A DNA stretch of 46,546 nt, taken from NCBI GenBank assembly GCA_030590945.1, contig JAUVBY010000006.1, forward strand, positions 1 to 46,546, written 5' to 3'. The translations under genes were made by a program, and so were the position numbers. Source of the stretch: Gammaproteobacteria bacterium (GTDB lineage Bacteria; Pseudomonadota; Gammaproteobacteria; Arenicellales; Poriferihabitantaceae). This document shows, one piece after another, positions 25,742 through 34,432 of the stretch (its first letter is position 1; every line of letters starts with the position of its first letter). The notes beneath the pieces are model-generated. The model saw nothing but the letters and a program-made list of their open reading frames with translations, was not told where the DNA came from and searched no databases.

Positions 25742-26193
25742 TGGCTCTCTTCCTGCGCCTTGTACATTTGCGCGTTGGCTTGTTTGATTGCCTCGGCAGC
25801 CTCGGGCGCCATGTAGTTCTCATCGTGTTTGGCCAGTACTTCACTGGCAACAAAGGTTTTGCCATCCAGTCTGCCCAATGCAACAACGCCCTGACCCTCG
25901 CGGAACAGATCAGGCAGGATTCCGGTATATAGTACCGGCACGCTTTTTGCCGTATCGGTGATTGCAAATTGTACGGACAGGTCCTGATCGCTGCGTTTTA
26001 CGCTGTCATCCACGACCATTCCACCAATTCGAAAGGCCACGCCTTGCGGGGCTTTACCATCCACGATCTGAGTGGGTGTAAAAAACAGGTTGATATTTTG
26101 CTGTAGCGCCATCAGGGTCAGGCCGACCGCGACGGACAGGCCTGCTACCAGCAGGATGACCAGATACAGGCGTTGTTTGCGTTTTGCTCGCAT
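25738..26193 (-). CDS. ccmE: Haem chaperone CcmE
   Basis: Periplasmic, membrane-anchored haem carrier. The 151-aa product has a basic N-terminus, one membrane segment (about 9-30) and an OB-fold domain with [14 protein letters not shown]. It keeps the haem-binding [11 protein letters not shown] motif, with covalent haem ligand H123 and Y127. Gene order ccmC-D-E-F-G-H-I is standard. Confidence 0.97.
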   Translation of the reverse strand: MRAKRKQRLYLVILLVAGLSVAVGLTLMALQQNINLFFTPTQIVDGKAPQGVAFRIGGMVVDDSVKRSDQDLSVQFAITDTAKSVPVLYTGILPDLFREGQGVVALGRLDGKTFVASEVLAKHDENYMAPEAAEAIKQANAQMYKAQEESQ

Positions 26194-26195
26194 AT

Positions 26196-26354
26196 TTAGT
26201 TTCGATTGCGTTTGATGTGGCTACGTACATCTCGTAGCAGCTGTTTGCGGCGCATGGCCGGTAAAATAACATTGAGCAGTAAAACCAGTAAACTGATTCC
26301 AAAACTGCTCCATACAAAGATGGCATAGCCACCCATATTAAAAAACTCGTTCAT
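26196..26354 (-). CDS. ccmD: Haem exporter accessory protein CcmD
   Basis: Small single-pass protein that helps release holo-CcmE from the CcmABC complex. The 52-aa product begins [19 protein letters not shown], with a membrane segment ([18 protein letters not shown]) followed by a basic cytoplasmic tail ([18 protein letters not shown]). The MGGYxxFVWxS start and basic tail are CcmD hallmarks. The ATG overlaps the ccmC stop (ATGA), and the stop is 2 bp before the ccmE ATG. Confidence 0.95.
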   Translation of the reverse strand: MNEFFNMGGYAIFVWSSFGISLLVLLLNVILPAMRRKQLLRDVRSHIKRNRN

Positions 26355-27142
26355 GATTTATCCCGGGCCGGCTCATCCATGATGAGATTGGCTACCCACT
26401 GAGTGCGTCGCTCGGTATCCAGCAGTTCATTGCGTACACGTAGCAACATAACCGCAAAATAGTAGAGCTGGTAGCCAAAAAACATGATTAACAGGGGAAT
26501 AAGCATGCGGGTATCGATTGAGGGTGCGTCGAATTTAGTTACGGTAGCGCCCTGGTGAAGCGTGTTCCACCACTCCACCGAAAAGTGAATGATTGGCAGG
26601 TTTACCACGCCAACCAGTGCTAGCACGGCCCCTGCGCGTGAACCTGTGCGGCGATCCGCAATGGCATTGACCAGCGCAATATAGCCTAGATACAAAAACA
26701 GCAGGATTAGATAGGACGTCAGGCGTCCGTCCCAAACCCAGTAAGTCCCCCACATTGGTTTGCCCCAGAGACTGCCGGTAATGAGCGCCAGCGCAGTGAA
26801 CGAAGCGCCTAAGGGAGCGCTGGCGCGCGCAACCGCATCGGCCAGTTTCATGCGCCAGATCAGCGTAACCGCGCCGGCCATTGCCATAACCACATAGGTA
26901 AACAGGCTCATCCAGGCTGCGGGAACATGCACATAAATAATTCGGAAACTCTCTCCCTGCTGATAATCAGCGGGCGCATAAAACAGGCCCCCGATCAGGC
27001 CTGCCAGTAGCAGTATTCCTGCACCCCAGCTAAACCAGGGCAGCGCTTTTTGTGCAAAGCGATCAAAGCGGGCAGGTGAGCCAAAACCGTGAAACCATCG
27101 CCAGAAGCGATCGGTCAGGCTGAGGGTGGAGGATGAGGACAT
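26351..27142 (-). CDS. ccmC: Haem exporter protein CcmC
   Basis: Integral membrane protein that loads haem onto CcmE. The 263-aa product has six hydrophobic segments and the WWD-type motif WGTYWVWDGRLTSYLILLF. The conserved periplasmic histidine regions are near YVHVPAAWMS and NLPIIHFSVEWWNTLHQG. It is the first gene of the ccmC-I run. Unlike the usual arrangement, ccmA and ccmB are not directly upstream but about 4.5 kb away. Confidence 0.97.
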   Translation of the reverse strand: MSSSSTLSLTDRFWRWFHGFGSPARFDRFAQKALPWFSWGAGILLLAGLIGGLFYAPADYQQGESFRIIYVHVPAAWMSLFTYVVMAMAGAVTLIWRMKLADAVARASAPLGASFTALALITGSLWGKPMWGTYWVWDGRLTSYLILLFLYLGYIALVNAIADRRTGSRAGAVLALVGVVNLPIIHFSVEWWNTLHQGATVTKFDAPSIDTRMLIPLLIMFFGYQLYYFAVMLLRVRNELLDTERRTQWVANLIMDEPARDKS

Positions 27143-27209
27143 ATAGCGGTCAAAAATTTATCAGGGCGCGATTATAACGGTTTAAGCTGCGGTATTTGCC
27201 GGGCAGTAG

Positions 27210-27250
27210 ATTAAATTTTATCAATGAAGTTCCGCCTTAATCTGGATCAA
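27210..27250 (-). promoter_or_regulatory. Candidate FNR-activated promoter for ccmCDEFGHI
   Basis: On the minus strand the sequence reads TTGAT-CCAG-ATTAA (27250 to 27237), a nine-of-ten match to the FNR consensus TTGAT-N4-ATCAA. A -10-like TTTAAT begins at 27215, 28.5 bp from the box centre, the same spacing as at hemN, ccoN and the 44130 gene. The predicted start is near 27203, about 60 nt before ccmC. Confidence 0.5.
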
Positions 27251-27364
27251 GTACCGAAAAAATAATGATTCGCATAAGACAAAGAGAAAACTATTCGTGT
27301 GTATTGTATTTATTTTTATATAATCATAAATAATGACTAAAGAACTTAGACCAGTGTATTTGAC

Positions 27365-28654
27365 ATGCTAAAAGCCGGAAACAGGCTCGTTGGGATACTG
27401 TTTATCCTTGCAGGCTCATCTTCATCATGGGCGGTCGATATGTCGCTTGAACGCGTGGCACAGGGAATTAGTTCGCCACTATATGCTACGGCGCCCGCGG
27501 GAGACAGTTCGCGGCTGTTTGTGGTCGAGAAAGTAAGCGGGCAGATAAAAATTTTAAATCTCGGCACCGGTGCAGTAAATTCGATACCATTTATCACTAT
27601 TACGGACATCAGTACCAACAGTGAACGCGGCTTGTTGGGTCTGGTTTTTCATCCCTCGTATGCGTCGAATGGCTTTTTCTACGTTAACCTCACTAATGAA
27701 AGCGGAAATACAGAGATTCGTCGTTACCAGGTCTCGTCCAATCCGAATATTGCGAACCTTAATTCAGAAGAATTGATCATCGGATATGATCAGCCTTTTA
27801 CCAATCACAACGGCGGCTGGATGGGGTTTGGCCCGGATGGCTATTTGTACATTGCTAATGGTGACGGCGGAAGTTCTAATGACCCGGGCAACAGAGCACA
27901 GGATCTGCATTCACTCCTGGGAAAGATGCTGCGCCTGGATGTCAGTAGCGATGATTTTCCGACTGACCCGACACGTAATTACGGCATTCCTGCAGACAAC
28001 CCGTTTAAGGGTGTGATGGTTGACAGTGAGTTGGTCAGAGAAGAAATCTGGGCCTTTGGCTTGCGCAATCCCTGGCGTTCCAGCTTTGATCGGCAGACGG
28101 GTGACTTGCTGATCGCAGACGTCGGCCAGGGCGCGCGCGAAGAAGTCAATTTTCAGGCCGCAGGCAGTGACGGTGGGGAGAATTATGGCTGGCGTTTGCG
28201 TGAAGGCTTGATCGAAAATCCGGACAGTGTAGCTGGAGGCCCTAAGCCGGCGGGGAATGTCGACCCAATCTATGATTACGAGCGGGGTTTTGGCCTGTTT
28301 CAGGGCAATTCTGTCACTGGAGGTTATGTTTACAGGGGGCCGGTGCTTGCGGCGAGAGGCCACTATTTCTTTGGTGATTTTGTCAGCGGTGGAATATGGT
28401 CATTACGCGCAGCATCGGGTAGTGCAACGCAACTGACGGATAGAACTGGCCAGCTAGTGCCTGATGCAGGTAACGTGGACAATATCGCCTCTTTTGGCGA
28501 AGATGCTCTGGGGAATCTGTATATTATCGATTTTGATGGGGAAATCTTTAAGTTAGTGGGGGATACTAGTGCCGGAGAGGGAAATGGAAATTCGAATGCC
28601 GAAAACGAGAATTTTAAAGGTGTAGCAGCGGTATTTCTGTTGCTGGATGAATAA
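27365..28654 (+). CDS. PQQ-dependent sugar dehydrogenase-like exported protein
   Basis: A 429-aa protein of the glucose/sorbosone dehydrogenase family (soluble PQQ beta-propeller). A signal peptide (about 1-23, LVGILFILAGSSSSWA) leads into the propeller with LERVAQGISSPLYATAPAGD, RGLLGLVFHPSYASNGFFYV, the catalytic-His region PFTNHNGGWMGFGPDGYLYI, and AFGLRNPWRSSFDRQTGDLL. A typical GENYGWRLREG and GYVYRGP follow. Members oxidise aldoses or related sugars in the periplasm; the substrate here is unknown. It stops immediately before the FAD oxidoreductase start (no gap), so the two are probably one transcript. It lies inside the split ccm locus. Confidence 0.9.
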   Translation: MLKAGNRLVGILFILAGSSSSWAVDMSLERVAQGISSPLYATAPAGDSSRLFVVEKVSGQIKILNLGTGAVNSIPFITITDISTNSERGLLGLVFHPSYASNGFFYVNLTNESGNTEIRRYQVSSNPNIANLNSEELIIGYDQPFTNHNGGWMGFGPDGYLYIANGDGGSSNDPGNRAQDLHSLLGKMLRLDVSSDDFPTDPTRNYGIPADNPFKGVMVDSELVREEIWAFGLRNPWRSSFDRQTGDLLIADVGQGAREEVNFQAAGSDGGENYGWRLREGLIENPDSVAGGPKPAGNVDPIYDYERGFGLFQGNSVTGGYVYRGPVLAARGHYFFGDFVSGGIWSLRAASGSATQLTDRTGQLVPDAGNVDNIASFGEDALGNLYIIDFDGEIFKLVGDTSAGEGNGNSNAENENFKGVAAVFLLLDE

Positions 28655-29971
28655 ATGCAAAATAAACGCTACCGGCAGGTAAATGACGATAACTGTGGCT
28701 GGACACATCTAGCTGGTGAAATGCCGGCCTTTCCTCAGCTGGAAGGCAATCGACAGGTCGACTGGGCCATCGTCGGCGCCGGTTTTACCGGGCTGGCTGC
28801 GGCTTACCGTATCGCGGAACTCCACCCGGGTGATTCGATTATCGTGCTCGATGCAGAAAAAGCCGGGCAGGGCGCGAGTGCCAGGAATTCGGGCTATATT
28901 GTAGATATCACGCTCAATGACGGGGGTTCCAGTCTGGCCGATGAGCAAACACAACTTGCTAAATCCCGGCTGAATATGGCGGGCCTGAAATTGTTGAAAA
29001 ATCGTGTCAGGCATTATGACATTGACTGCGACTGGGATGAATCGGGGAAACTGCATTGTGCGGCCGATGTTCGAAATATTCCCAAGTTAAAAAAATTTGA
29101 GGGTTTTCTGGGCAGGGCAGACTTGCCACATACGGTTTGGCAAAAAGAGGAATTGGCGCAGCGACTGGGAACAGACCACTACCAGTATGCGGTGCAAACC
29201 CATAAAGGCGTACTGGTAAATCCTGCTGCGCTGGTGAAAGGATTGTTAGAAAACCTGCCTGCCTCGGTAATGCTGTACGAGCGATCTCCGGTGTTGAGTA
29301 TCCAGTCGGACGGGGCGCATCGTTTGACTACGCCCGGGGGCGAACTCACCGCGGACAGGGTGATTGTCGCCGTCAACGCGCTAATGCCGGAGCTTGGTTT
29401 TAAACGGGACAGGGTTTTCCCGCTGACCCTCACCGCGAGCCTGACCAGGTCGCTTGATGAAAAGGAATATCAAAGTATCGGTCAACCCGAGCCATGGGGT
29501 GTATTATCTGCCAGTTCTATGGGCGCGACGGTGCGTTTGACAAATGATCGCCGAATTTTGGTGCGCAATACGGTTGAATGGTGGCCCGGGCTGGCCATGG
29601 GTAAAGCTGCGCTGGAACAAAGGAGCAAAAAAAACCTGCTGGGTCTACGTAAGCGATTTCCTGATCTGCAGAATCTGGATATTGACTACACCTGGTCAGG
29701 CCATGTCTGCATTAGCCGTAACTCAAAACCGGTATTTGAAAAAACCAGAGACAATGTATTTCTGGCTGGCTGCTACAACGCCGGAGGGGTGGCGATGGGC
29801 AGCCTGTTTGGAAAGTTGATTGTTGATTACGCATCAGGCCATGAATCTGAGCAACTGGAACAGGTGCTGGGACAGGAAAAGCCAGTTTTTATACCACCGC
29901 GACCACTGCTTGATATTGGCCTGAAAGCCCGGCTTGCGTGGCAGCGTTACCAGGGGCGAAGTGAGGCTTGA
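28655..29971 (+). CDS. FAD-dependent amine/amino-acid oxidoreductase (DAO family)
   Basis: A 438-aa flavoprotein with the Rossmann FAD motif VDWAIVGAGFTGLAAAYRIA and the adjacent EKAGQGASARNSGY, typical of the DAO superfamily and close to gamma-glutamylputrescine oxidase-like proteins. The C-terminal FAD segment is VFLAGCYNAGGVAMGSLFG. Members oxidise amines or amino acids with oxygen or a quinone as acceptor. There is no clear signal peptide, so it is likely cytosolic. The ATG follows the sugar-dehydrogenase TAA directly. The substrate cannot be inferred from the neighbours. Confidence 0.88.
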   Translation: MQNKRYRQVNDDNCGWTHLAGEMPAFPQLEGNRQVDWAIVGAGFTGLAAAYRIAELHPGDSIIVLDAEKAGQGASARNSGYIVDITLNDGGSSLADEQTQLAKSRLNMAGLKLLKNRVRHYDIDCDWDESGKLHCAADVRNIPKLKKFEGFLGRADLPHTVWQKEELAQRLGTDHYQYAVQTHKGVLVNPAALVKGLLENLPASVMLYERSPVLSIQSDGAHRLTTPGGELTADRVIVAVNALMPELGFKRDRVFPLTLTASLTRSLDEKEYQSIGQPEPWGVLSASSMGATVRLTNDRRILVRNTVEWWPGLAMGKAALEQRSKKNLLGLRKRFPDLQNLDIDYTWSGHVCISRNSKPVFEKTRDNVFLAGCYNAGGVAMGSLFGKLIVDYASGHESEQLEQVLGQEKPVFIPPRPLLDIGLKARLAWQRYQGRSEA

Positions 29972-29978
29972 AGGTTCA

Positions 29979-31550
29979 TTACACAGACGCGTTATCCGTA
30001 GACTGCACTGAATTAACATTCATCTGATTTTCACCATGCAGCGCCAGACCCGCGCCGGCTTCATCGTAAATATTAAATACGGCGTCTACGCCACTGTTTA
30101 TTAATTTATCCTGTTCATCAGTGTATTTGGCTAAGGCACTGATGAATCCGGTATAACCCCAGTGCCTGGCGAGTGTGGCGGCGGCAATGTTGGTTTTTAC
30201 GTTGGGGGTGGCCAGCAAAATCCATTCGATGTCGCAGCTTTTTAGATCCAGTTGCGACCAGAAATCGGTGCTGCCCACATCCGCAAACTCGATATATTGT
30301 CCTTCGTCCTGTTTTTGTTTAACCCGTTCTTTATCAAAATCAAGCCCGAGTAATTTAGTGTCGGTGTGGAGTTGTTTATATGCGCCACAGCCAACACGCC
30401 CCATACCGCAAATCAATACCTTTATATCATTTAGATCAATATGAGCATTGGAATTTATGGGCGTAGCATGTTGAAAGGAAAGTAAAACCCCCTGGTATCG
30501 ATCGTACAGGTCTTCAGCATATCGATCAAAAACCGAAGATATAACAAACGACACGGCAACTAACACAGCCATGGCAACCAGCAACTGAGCCGGCAGCCAC
30601 CCTTTGGCTACCGCCGCACTGGCGACGATTAGCCCGAATTCGCTGAAATTTCCAAGCGCAAGAGCCGCATTGCTCGCAGAATATGTGCGCACCCTGAAGC
30701 GAGTAAAAATCAGAAAAAACAGGCCGCTCTTAAAAATCAGCAGCAAAGATAAAATCGCAACCAGCTGCAGTGTAGGCAGCGTGGGCAGGCCGGCGAGGCC
30801 GATGCTCAGAAAAAAGCCGACCAGGAACAGCTCTTTCAAACTAAACAGGACCCTGGCGAGTTCCTCTGATTTGGAATGGTTGGCCAGTAGTGCTCCAACC
30901 AACAGCGCGCCAAGATCGCCTTTCAGATCGACAGCTTCAAACAACCCCGCGCCACCGATTGCCATGCTCAATCCAAATAAAACCTGTAATTCTCCATGGC
31001 CTATTTTACTTAAAATGCGCCTCGCTATATGTCGCCCCGGGATGAGCGCAATCAATAATAACGGCGCCCATATAGCGGGCGTTTTGGCTTCAGAAAGCGC
31101 CAAATAGAGAACCGCCGCGAGATCCTGAATGATCAGCACGCCAATCGCAATCTGACCATATCGTGCGCCAAAGTTCCCGCTAACTTCCAGCGCTTTAACT
31201 ACAAATACGGTGCTTGAAAACGTCAGGGCAAAACTGATGGTCAGTATTCCGGCGATGGACAGGCTGTTTACTAATGGCCAGTCCACCTGCTTTAGCAGCA
31301 GTATAAAACATACGGATAGTATTCCAAACACGATCATGTGCATGAGCGTGCCAGCCCATATTTCACGCTGCAGGAGATTACTGATTTTTAGCTTCAGGCC
31401 AATCGTAAATAGCAGCAGCGTAATGCCAAGATCTGCCATCTCGTGTAGAAATTCGCCGCCCTGTACTCCCGAATAATTAAGTACGAACCCCGCCGCAAGA
31501 AACCCAACCAGAGGAGGCAACCCGAAAACCCGCGCGAGCGCGCCAAACAC
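29979..31550 (-). CDS. Cation/proton antiporter with RCK (TrkA-N) domain, KefB-like
   Basis: A CPA2-type antiporter, probably for K+ or Na+. About twelve hydrophobic segments run from FGLPPLVGFLAAGFVLNYSG to LLVAMAVLVAVSFVISSVF. A cytoplasmic Rossmann regulatory domain follows (VLICGMGRVGCGAYKQL onward) and binds a nucleotide in the family. The coordinates start at a GTG at 31550, but in-frame residues upstream (ISDLLFNSINYSDPTWIAIA) look like the true first membrane helix. No ATG, GTG or TTG precedes them after the in-frame stop, so the real start may be a non-standard codon between 31613 and 31631. It is on the same strand just after ccmB and may be translated by coupling to it. Confidence 0.85.
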   Translation of the reverse strand: MFGALARVFGLPPLVGFLAAGFVLNYSGVQGGEFLHEMADLGITLLLFTIGLKLKISNLLQREIWAGTLMHMIVFGILSVCFILLLKQVDWPLVNSLSIAGILTISFALTFSSTVFVVKALEVSGNFGARYGQIAIGVLIIQDLAAVLYLALSEAKTPAIWAPLLLIALIPGRHIARRILSKIGHGELQVLFGLSMAIGGAGLFEAVDLKGDLGALLVGALLANHSKSEELARVLFSLKELFLVGFFLSIGLAGLPTLPTLQLVAILSLLLIFKSGLFFLIFTRFRVRTYSASNAALALGNFSEFGLIVASAAVAKGWLPAQLLVAMAVLVAVSFVISSVFDRYAEDLYDRYQGVLLSFQHATPINSNAHIDLNDIKVLICGMGRVGCGAYKQLHTDTKLLGLDFDKERVKQKQDEGQYIEFADVGSTDFWSQLDLKSCDIEWILLATPNVKTNIAAATLARHWGYTGFISALAKYTDEQDKLINSGVDAVFNIYDEAGAGLALHGENQMNVNSVQSTDNASV

Positions 31551-31647
31551 AAAGGCGATCGCAATCCAGGTTGGATCGCTGTAGTTAATCGAATTAAATA
31601 GTAAGTCTGAAATAGTAACGGACCGAAGCAGAAATTAGTCTTGAAGC

Positions 31648-32334
31648 CTAATTTAAACTAATCTTAATCGCAGCGCTCGTTGCAAATGGTGTGAAAAGCA
31701 GGCTCAACAAGGAAAATGCAGCGAGCAGGTATAACTGACCACTCGCGGATAGACCAATAGTAGACGCCTGCACTGCACTGGCGCCAAATATCAGTACCGG
31801 GATGAACAGGGGTATAACAAGCAGGCTCAATAGTAGTCCACTACGTTTAATTCCAGCTGTCAGGCCTACGCCTACAGCGCCAATCAGACTCAAGGCCGGG
31901 GTGCCGAGTAACAGGCTTAATAACATTGTGCCATAGGCTTGCCCCGGCAGTTGCATCATCATGGCAATGAAAGGCGAAATTAAAATCAATGGCAGACCAG
32001 TGACCAGCCAGTGTACAATAATTTTTGCAAGTATCAGAGCGCTGCTGGCATGCGGGCTCAGGATCAGTTGTTCGAGGCTACCATTTTCATAGTCTTCGCG
32101 AAACAGGTGATCCAAAGCCAATAAACTGGAAAGTAGGGCGGCAACCCAGATCACACCAGGAGCAAGCTTGCTCAATACCGTGCTTTCCGGGCCGACGCCA
32201 AAGGCGAATAGTACGGCTACCATGATAAAAAACATCAGCGGATTGAACAGGGCGCTCTTATTACGATATGCGAGCCTCAAATCGGCGTGCAATTCAGCCA
32301 GAAACGCTTGCGAAAGTGATTGTTTCAGCATCAT
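31648..32334 (-). CDS. ccmB: Haem exporter permease CcmB
   Basis: Membrane subunit of the CcmAB ABC complex that drives release of holo-CcmE from CcmC. The 228-aa length is usual. The start FLAELHADLRLAYRNKSALF and NPLMFFIMVAVLFAFGVGPE are CcmB hallmarks, with LDHLFREDYENGSLEQLILSP in the cytoplasmic loop. Six hydrophobic segments follow. It lies 6 bp after ccmA and is separated from ccmC by about 4.5 kb. Confidence 0.96.
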   Translation of the reverse strand: MMLKQSLSQAFLAELHADLRLAYRNKSALFNPLMFFIMVAVLFAFGVGPESTVLSKLAPGVIWVAALLSSLLALDHLFREDYENGSLEQLILSPHASSALILAKIIVHWLVTGLPLILISPFIAMMMQLPGQAYGTMLLSLLLGTPALSLIGAVGVGLTAGIKRSGLLLSLLVIPLFIPVLIFGASAVQASTIGLSASGQLYLLAAFSLLSLLFTPFATSAAIKISLN

Positions 32335-32340
32335 CTTTGG

Positions 32341-32952
32341 CTATGTCAGTGAAAGCGAAAGGGTCTTCGCTTTGCCAAAATTCAAGCTTTGGTGCGTGGT
32401 CAAAATCACCATGCCGCCATTTAATACGTGTGTTTCAATGGTCTTTTCGAAGGCACTGACGCCATCGACATCGATCGCTGTGACCGGTTCATCCAGAATC
32501 CATAGCGGAGCGGTGTTCAGACTCAGGCGTGCGAGCGTGACACGGCGTTTTTGACCGGCAGAAAGCTGATGTGCGAGAATATGCTCGTACCCTGTAAGGC
32601 CAACTTCTTCAAGCGCCTGTTGAGTTGGTTTGTCGTTACTTTGCCCCAGATATTGCCGGCTGAGTTGCAGGTTCTCGATTGCGGAAAGTTCGGCTTTTAG
32701 TCCATTGGTATGGCCGATATATATCAGGTTTTCAAGGTAGCTTTCCCGGTCTATATCTATATTCGTACCGTTCCAGAAAACCTCACCCGTTTCGGGTTGA
32801 CTTAAGCCGGTCAGTATCCTGAGTAGGCTGGTTTTTCCAGAGCCGTTGGTGCCCTGGATTTGCAGAATTTCACCTGCCTGTATCGTGAAATTAATGTTTG
32901 TAAACAGGCAGTCGTAACCTTTTACACACTCTAGTTCTTTGGCTTGAAACAT
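32341..32952 (-). CDS. ccmA: Haem exporter ATP-binding protein CcmA
   Basis: ATPase of the CcmAB complex. The 203-aa product has Walker A GTNGSGKTSLLRIL, the ABC signature LSAGQKRRVTLARL, Walker B PLWILDEPVTAID and the switch histidine TTHQSLNF. The short length and the start LECVKGYDCLFTNINFTI are typical of CcmA. It begins 16 bp after the gamma-carbonic anhydrase-like gene on the same strand. Confidence 0.96.
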   Translation of the reverse strand: MFQAKELECVKGYDCLFTNINFTIQAGEILQIQGTNGSGKTSLLRILTGLSQPETGEVFWNGTNIDIDRESYLENLIYIGHTNGLKAELSAIENLQLSRQYLGQSNDKPTQQALEEVGLTGYEHILAHQLSAGQKRRVTLARLSLNTAPLWILDEPVTAIDVDGVSAFEKTIETHVLNGGMVILTTHQSLNFGKAKTLSLSLT

Positions 32953-32968
32953 GCAAAAAGTGGCCGGC

Positions 32969-33505
32969 CTAAGACCTGGATTCTATTGTGCGCGTAGCTA
33001 ATCGGGCGTAGTGCTCTGCGGAATACGTCAGAAATTCAAGCTCTTGCTGCTTTAGGGTGCGAATTTGTTTTACCGGGCTGCCTACATATAAATAGCCGCT
33101 TTCAAGGGTTTTATAGGGCGGGACAAGTGAGCCGGCTCCAACCATTACATCGGTTTCAACCACAGCGCCATCAAGCACGATTGAGCCCATCCCAATCAGG
33201 CAGCGATTGTGCAGGGTACAACCGTGCAGCGTTACGTTGTGGCCAACGGTAACGTCTTCACCGATGGTTAACGCTTCTCCACCAGGCTTAGAGAAACGGC
33301 TATCATGCGTGACGTGTAAAACCGAGCCATCCTGAATGTTGCTTCGAGCACCAATGGCGATATCGTTAATATCACCGCGTATCACAACCAGTGGCCACAC
33401 GCTGGCCTGTGCAGCGATACTAACGCGACCGTTTACAAAGGCCATCTCATGGACAAATGCATCGGGGTGAATATCAGGAATGTGCGTTTCGAAAGCTTGA
33501 ATCAT
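32969..33505 (-). CDS. Gamma-carbonic anhydrase-like hexapeptide-repeat protein (YrdA-like)
   Basis: A 178-aa left-handed beta-helix protein. It has the gamma-CA start HPDAFVHEMAFVNGRVSIA, then SVWPLVVIRGDINDIAIGARSNIQDG, with zinc-ligand histidines in LHVTHDSRF and VGHNVTLHGCTL. LIGMGSIVLDGAVVETDVMV and the final YVGSPVKQIR follow. Such proteins bind zinc; several E. coli-type members (YrdA, CaiE) have little carbonic anhydrase activity. The catalytic role is uncertain. It is directly upstream of ccmA. Confidence 0.92.
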   Translation of the reverse strand: MIQAFETHIPDIHPDAFVHEMAFVNGRVSIAAQASVWPLVVIRGDINDIAIGARSNIQDGSVLHVTHDSRFSKPGGEALTIGEDVTVGHNVTLHGCTLHNRCLIGMGSIVLDGAVVETDVMVGAGSLVPPYKTLESGYLYVGSPVKQIRTLKQQELEFLTYSAEHYARLATRTIESRS

Positions 33506-33542
33506 TTTGTATCTCTAAATCCAGTGCAACTAGCTTAGCACT

Positions 33543-33562
33543 AAAATTGTTCGCGTGAACAA
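33543..33562 (-). terminator. Possible weak terminator after the SGNH lipoprotein gene
   Basis: On the minus strand TTGTTC (33562 to 33557) and GAACAA (33552 to 33547) form a 6-bp stem around ACGC, followed by TTTT. It lies between the lipoprotein stop and the YrdA-like start. The perfect TTGTTC/GAACAA dyad could also be an operator. Confidence 0.35.
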
Positions 33563-33588
33563 GCTTAACAAATGTCGAAATGCGAGTT

Positions 33589-34182
33589 TTATGGCAATTG
33601 AGCCGCAAACGTCTCGCCGATGATTTGTTGACCGCTGTCATTTGGATGAAATCCATTTGATCCTATATCACTTGCGCTCATAACTGCATTGTTGTCAGCG
33701 ATACGAACCCCGCCGATGGCTCGATAGCCTGTGTTGATTTTCTTGACGTTGCCGTTGAGGTCGCTGGAAAGTGTGATGGGTGGTAAGGTGCCAATAATAC
33801 AAATTACGCCATTATCCTCGCATATCTGGGCGAGGGTTTGCATAGCATTAATCGCGCCATCAGCCTCGCCACCGGCACCCAGGGCGTTGTTGGTGCCCAA
33901 TAATGCCACGATATATCGTGGATTGAGTGAGTCAATCAGTCCCTGAGCTTTGGCCACACCGCCTTCGGCGCTAATGCCCGGGGTGCTGTTGTTATCGACG
34001 GGTATGCCGGTTAAGCTGGCAATGATATCCGGAAATGCGATACTGGCATCCTGGCCCACGCCGATGCTGTCTCCCAGTACCACGATCAGGTTTTCCTTGC
34101 TGCCCGAACCGCTGGAACTCGATCCTCCACCACATGCAGATAGCAAAGCAGACACAAAGATGATAAATAATCTAATTTTCAT
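33589..34182 (-). CDS. SGNH/GDSL hydrolase lipoprotein
   Basis: A 197-aa esterase-like lipoprotein. The signal IIFVSALLSAC has its lipobox cysteine at C17, followed by a Gly/Ser-rich linker. The GDSI block (LIVVLGDSIGVG, Ser39), the LLGTNNALG block with the oxyanion Asn, and the C-terminal NGFHPNDSG with the catalytic Asp-x-x-His-type region define the SGNH hydrolase fold. It resembles TesA-like lipases/esterases anchored in the periplasm. It is monocistronic between oppositely oriented queC and YrdA-like genes. Confidence 0.85.
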   Translation of the reverse strand: MKIRLFIIFVSALLSACGGGSSSSGSGSKENLIVVLGDSIGVGQDASIAFPDIIASLTGIPVDNNSTPGISAEGGVAKAQGLIDSLNPRYIVALLGTNNALGAGGEADGAINAMQTLAQICEDNGVICIIGTLPPITLSSDLNGNVKKINTGYRAIGGVRIADNNAVMSASDIGSNGFHPNDSGQQIIGETFAAQLP

Positions 34183-34206
34183 GGATATCCTTTTTCGATT
34201 GGATAT

Positions 34207-34226
34207 GGTACCGCTGGAGCGGTATC
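34207..34226. repeat. Hairpin between the SGNH lipoprotein gene and queC
   Basis: GGTACCGC (34207-34214) and GCGGTATC (34219-34226) form an 8-bp stem (one G-U) around TGGA. It lies in the 5' region of the lipoprotein gene and far upstream of queC. No T-tract follows on either strand, so its role is unknown. Confidence 0.5.
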
Positions 34227-34432
34227 AATGTACAACGTATATTGTGCGGTCGCCGATTCTAGCAAATAAATTCATGTTAAGTTTCCAAAAATTTACCCCG
34301 TAGCATGATATATCCTATGGCTTATTTGGTATCATTTCGGTGCGATTTGTTACAGCAATTTCTCACCAACGAATTTGCTCAATGCAAAACGTTTGAATTA
34401 TAAATTAGTTTACCCTTATCGGAGATTATGAC

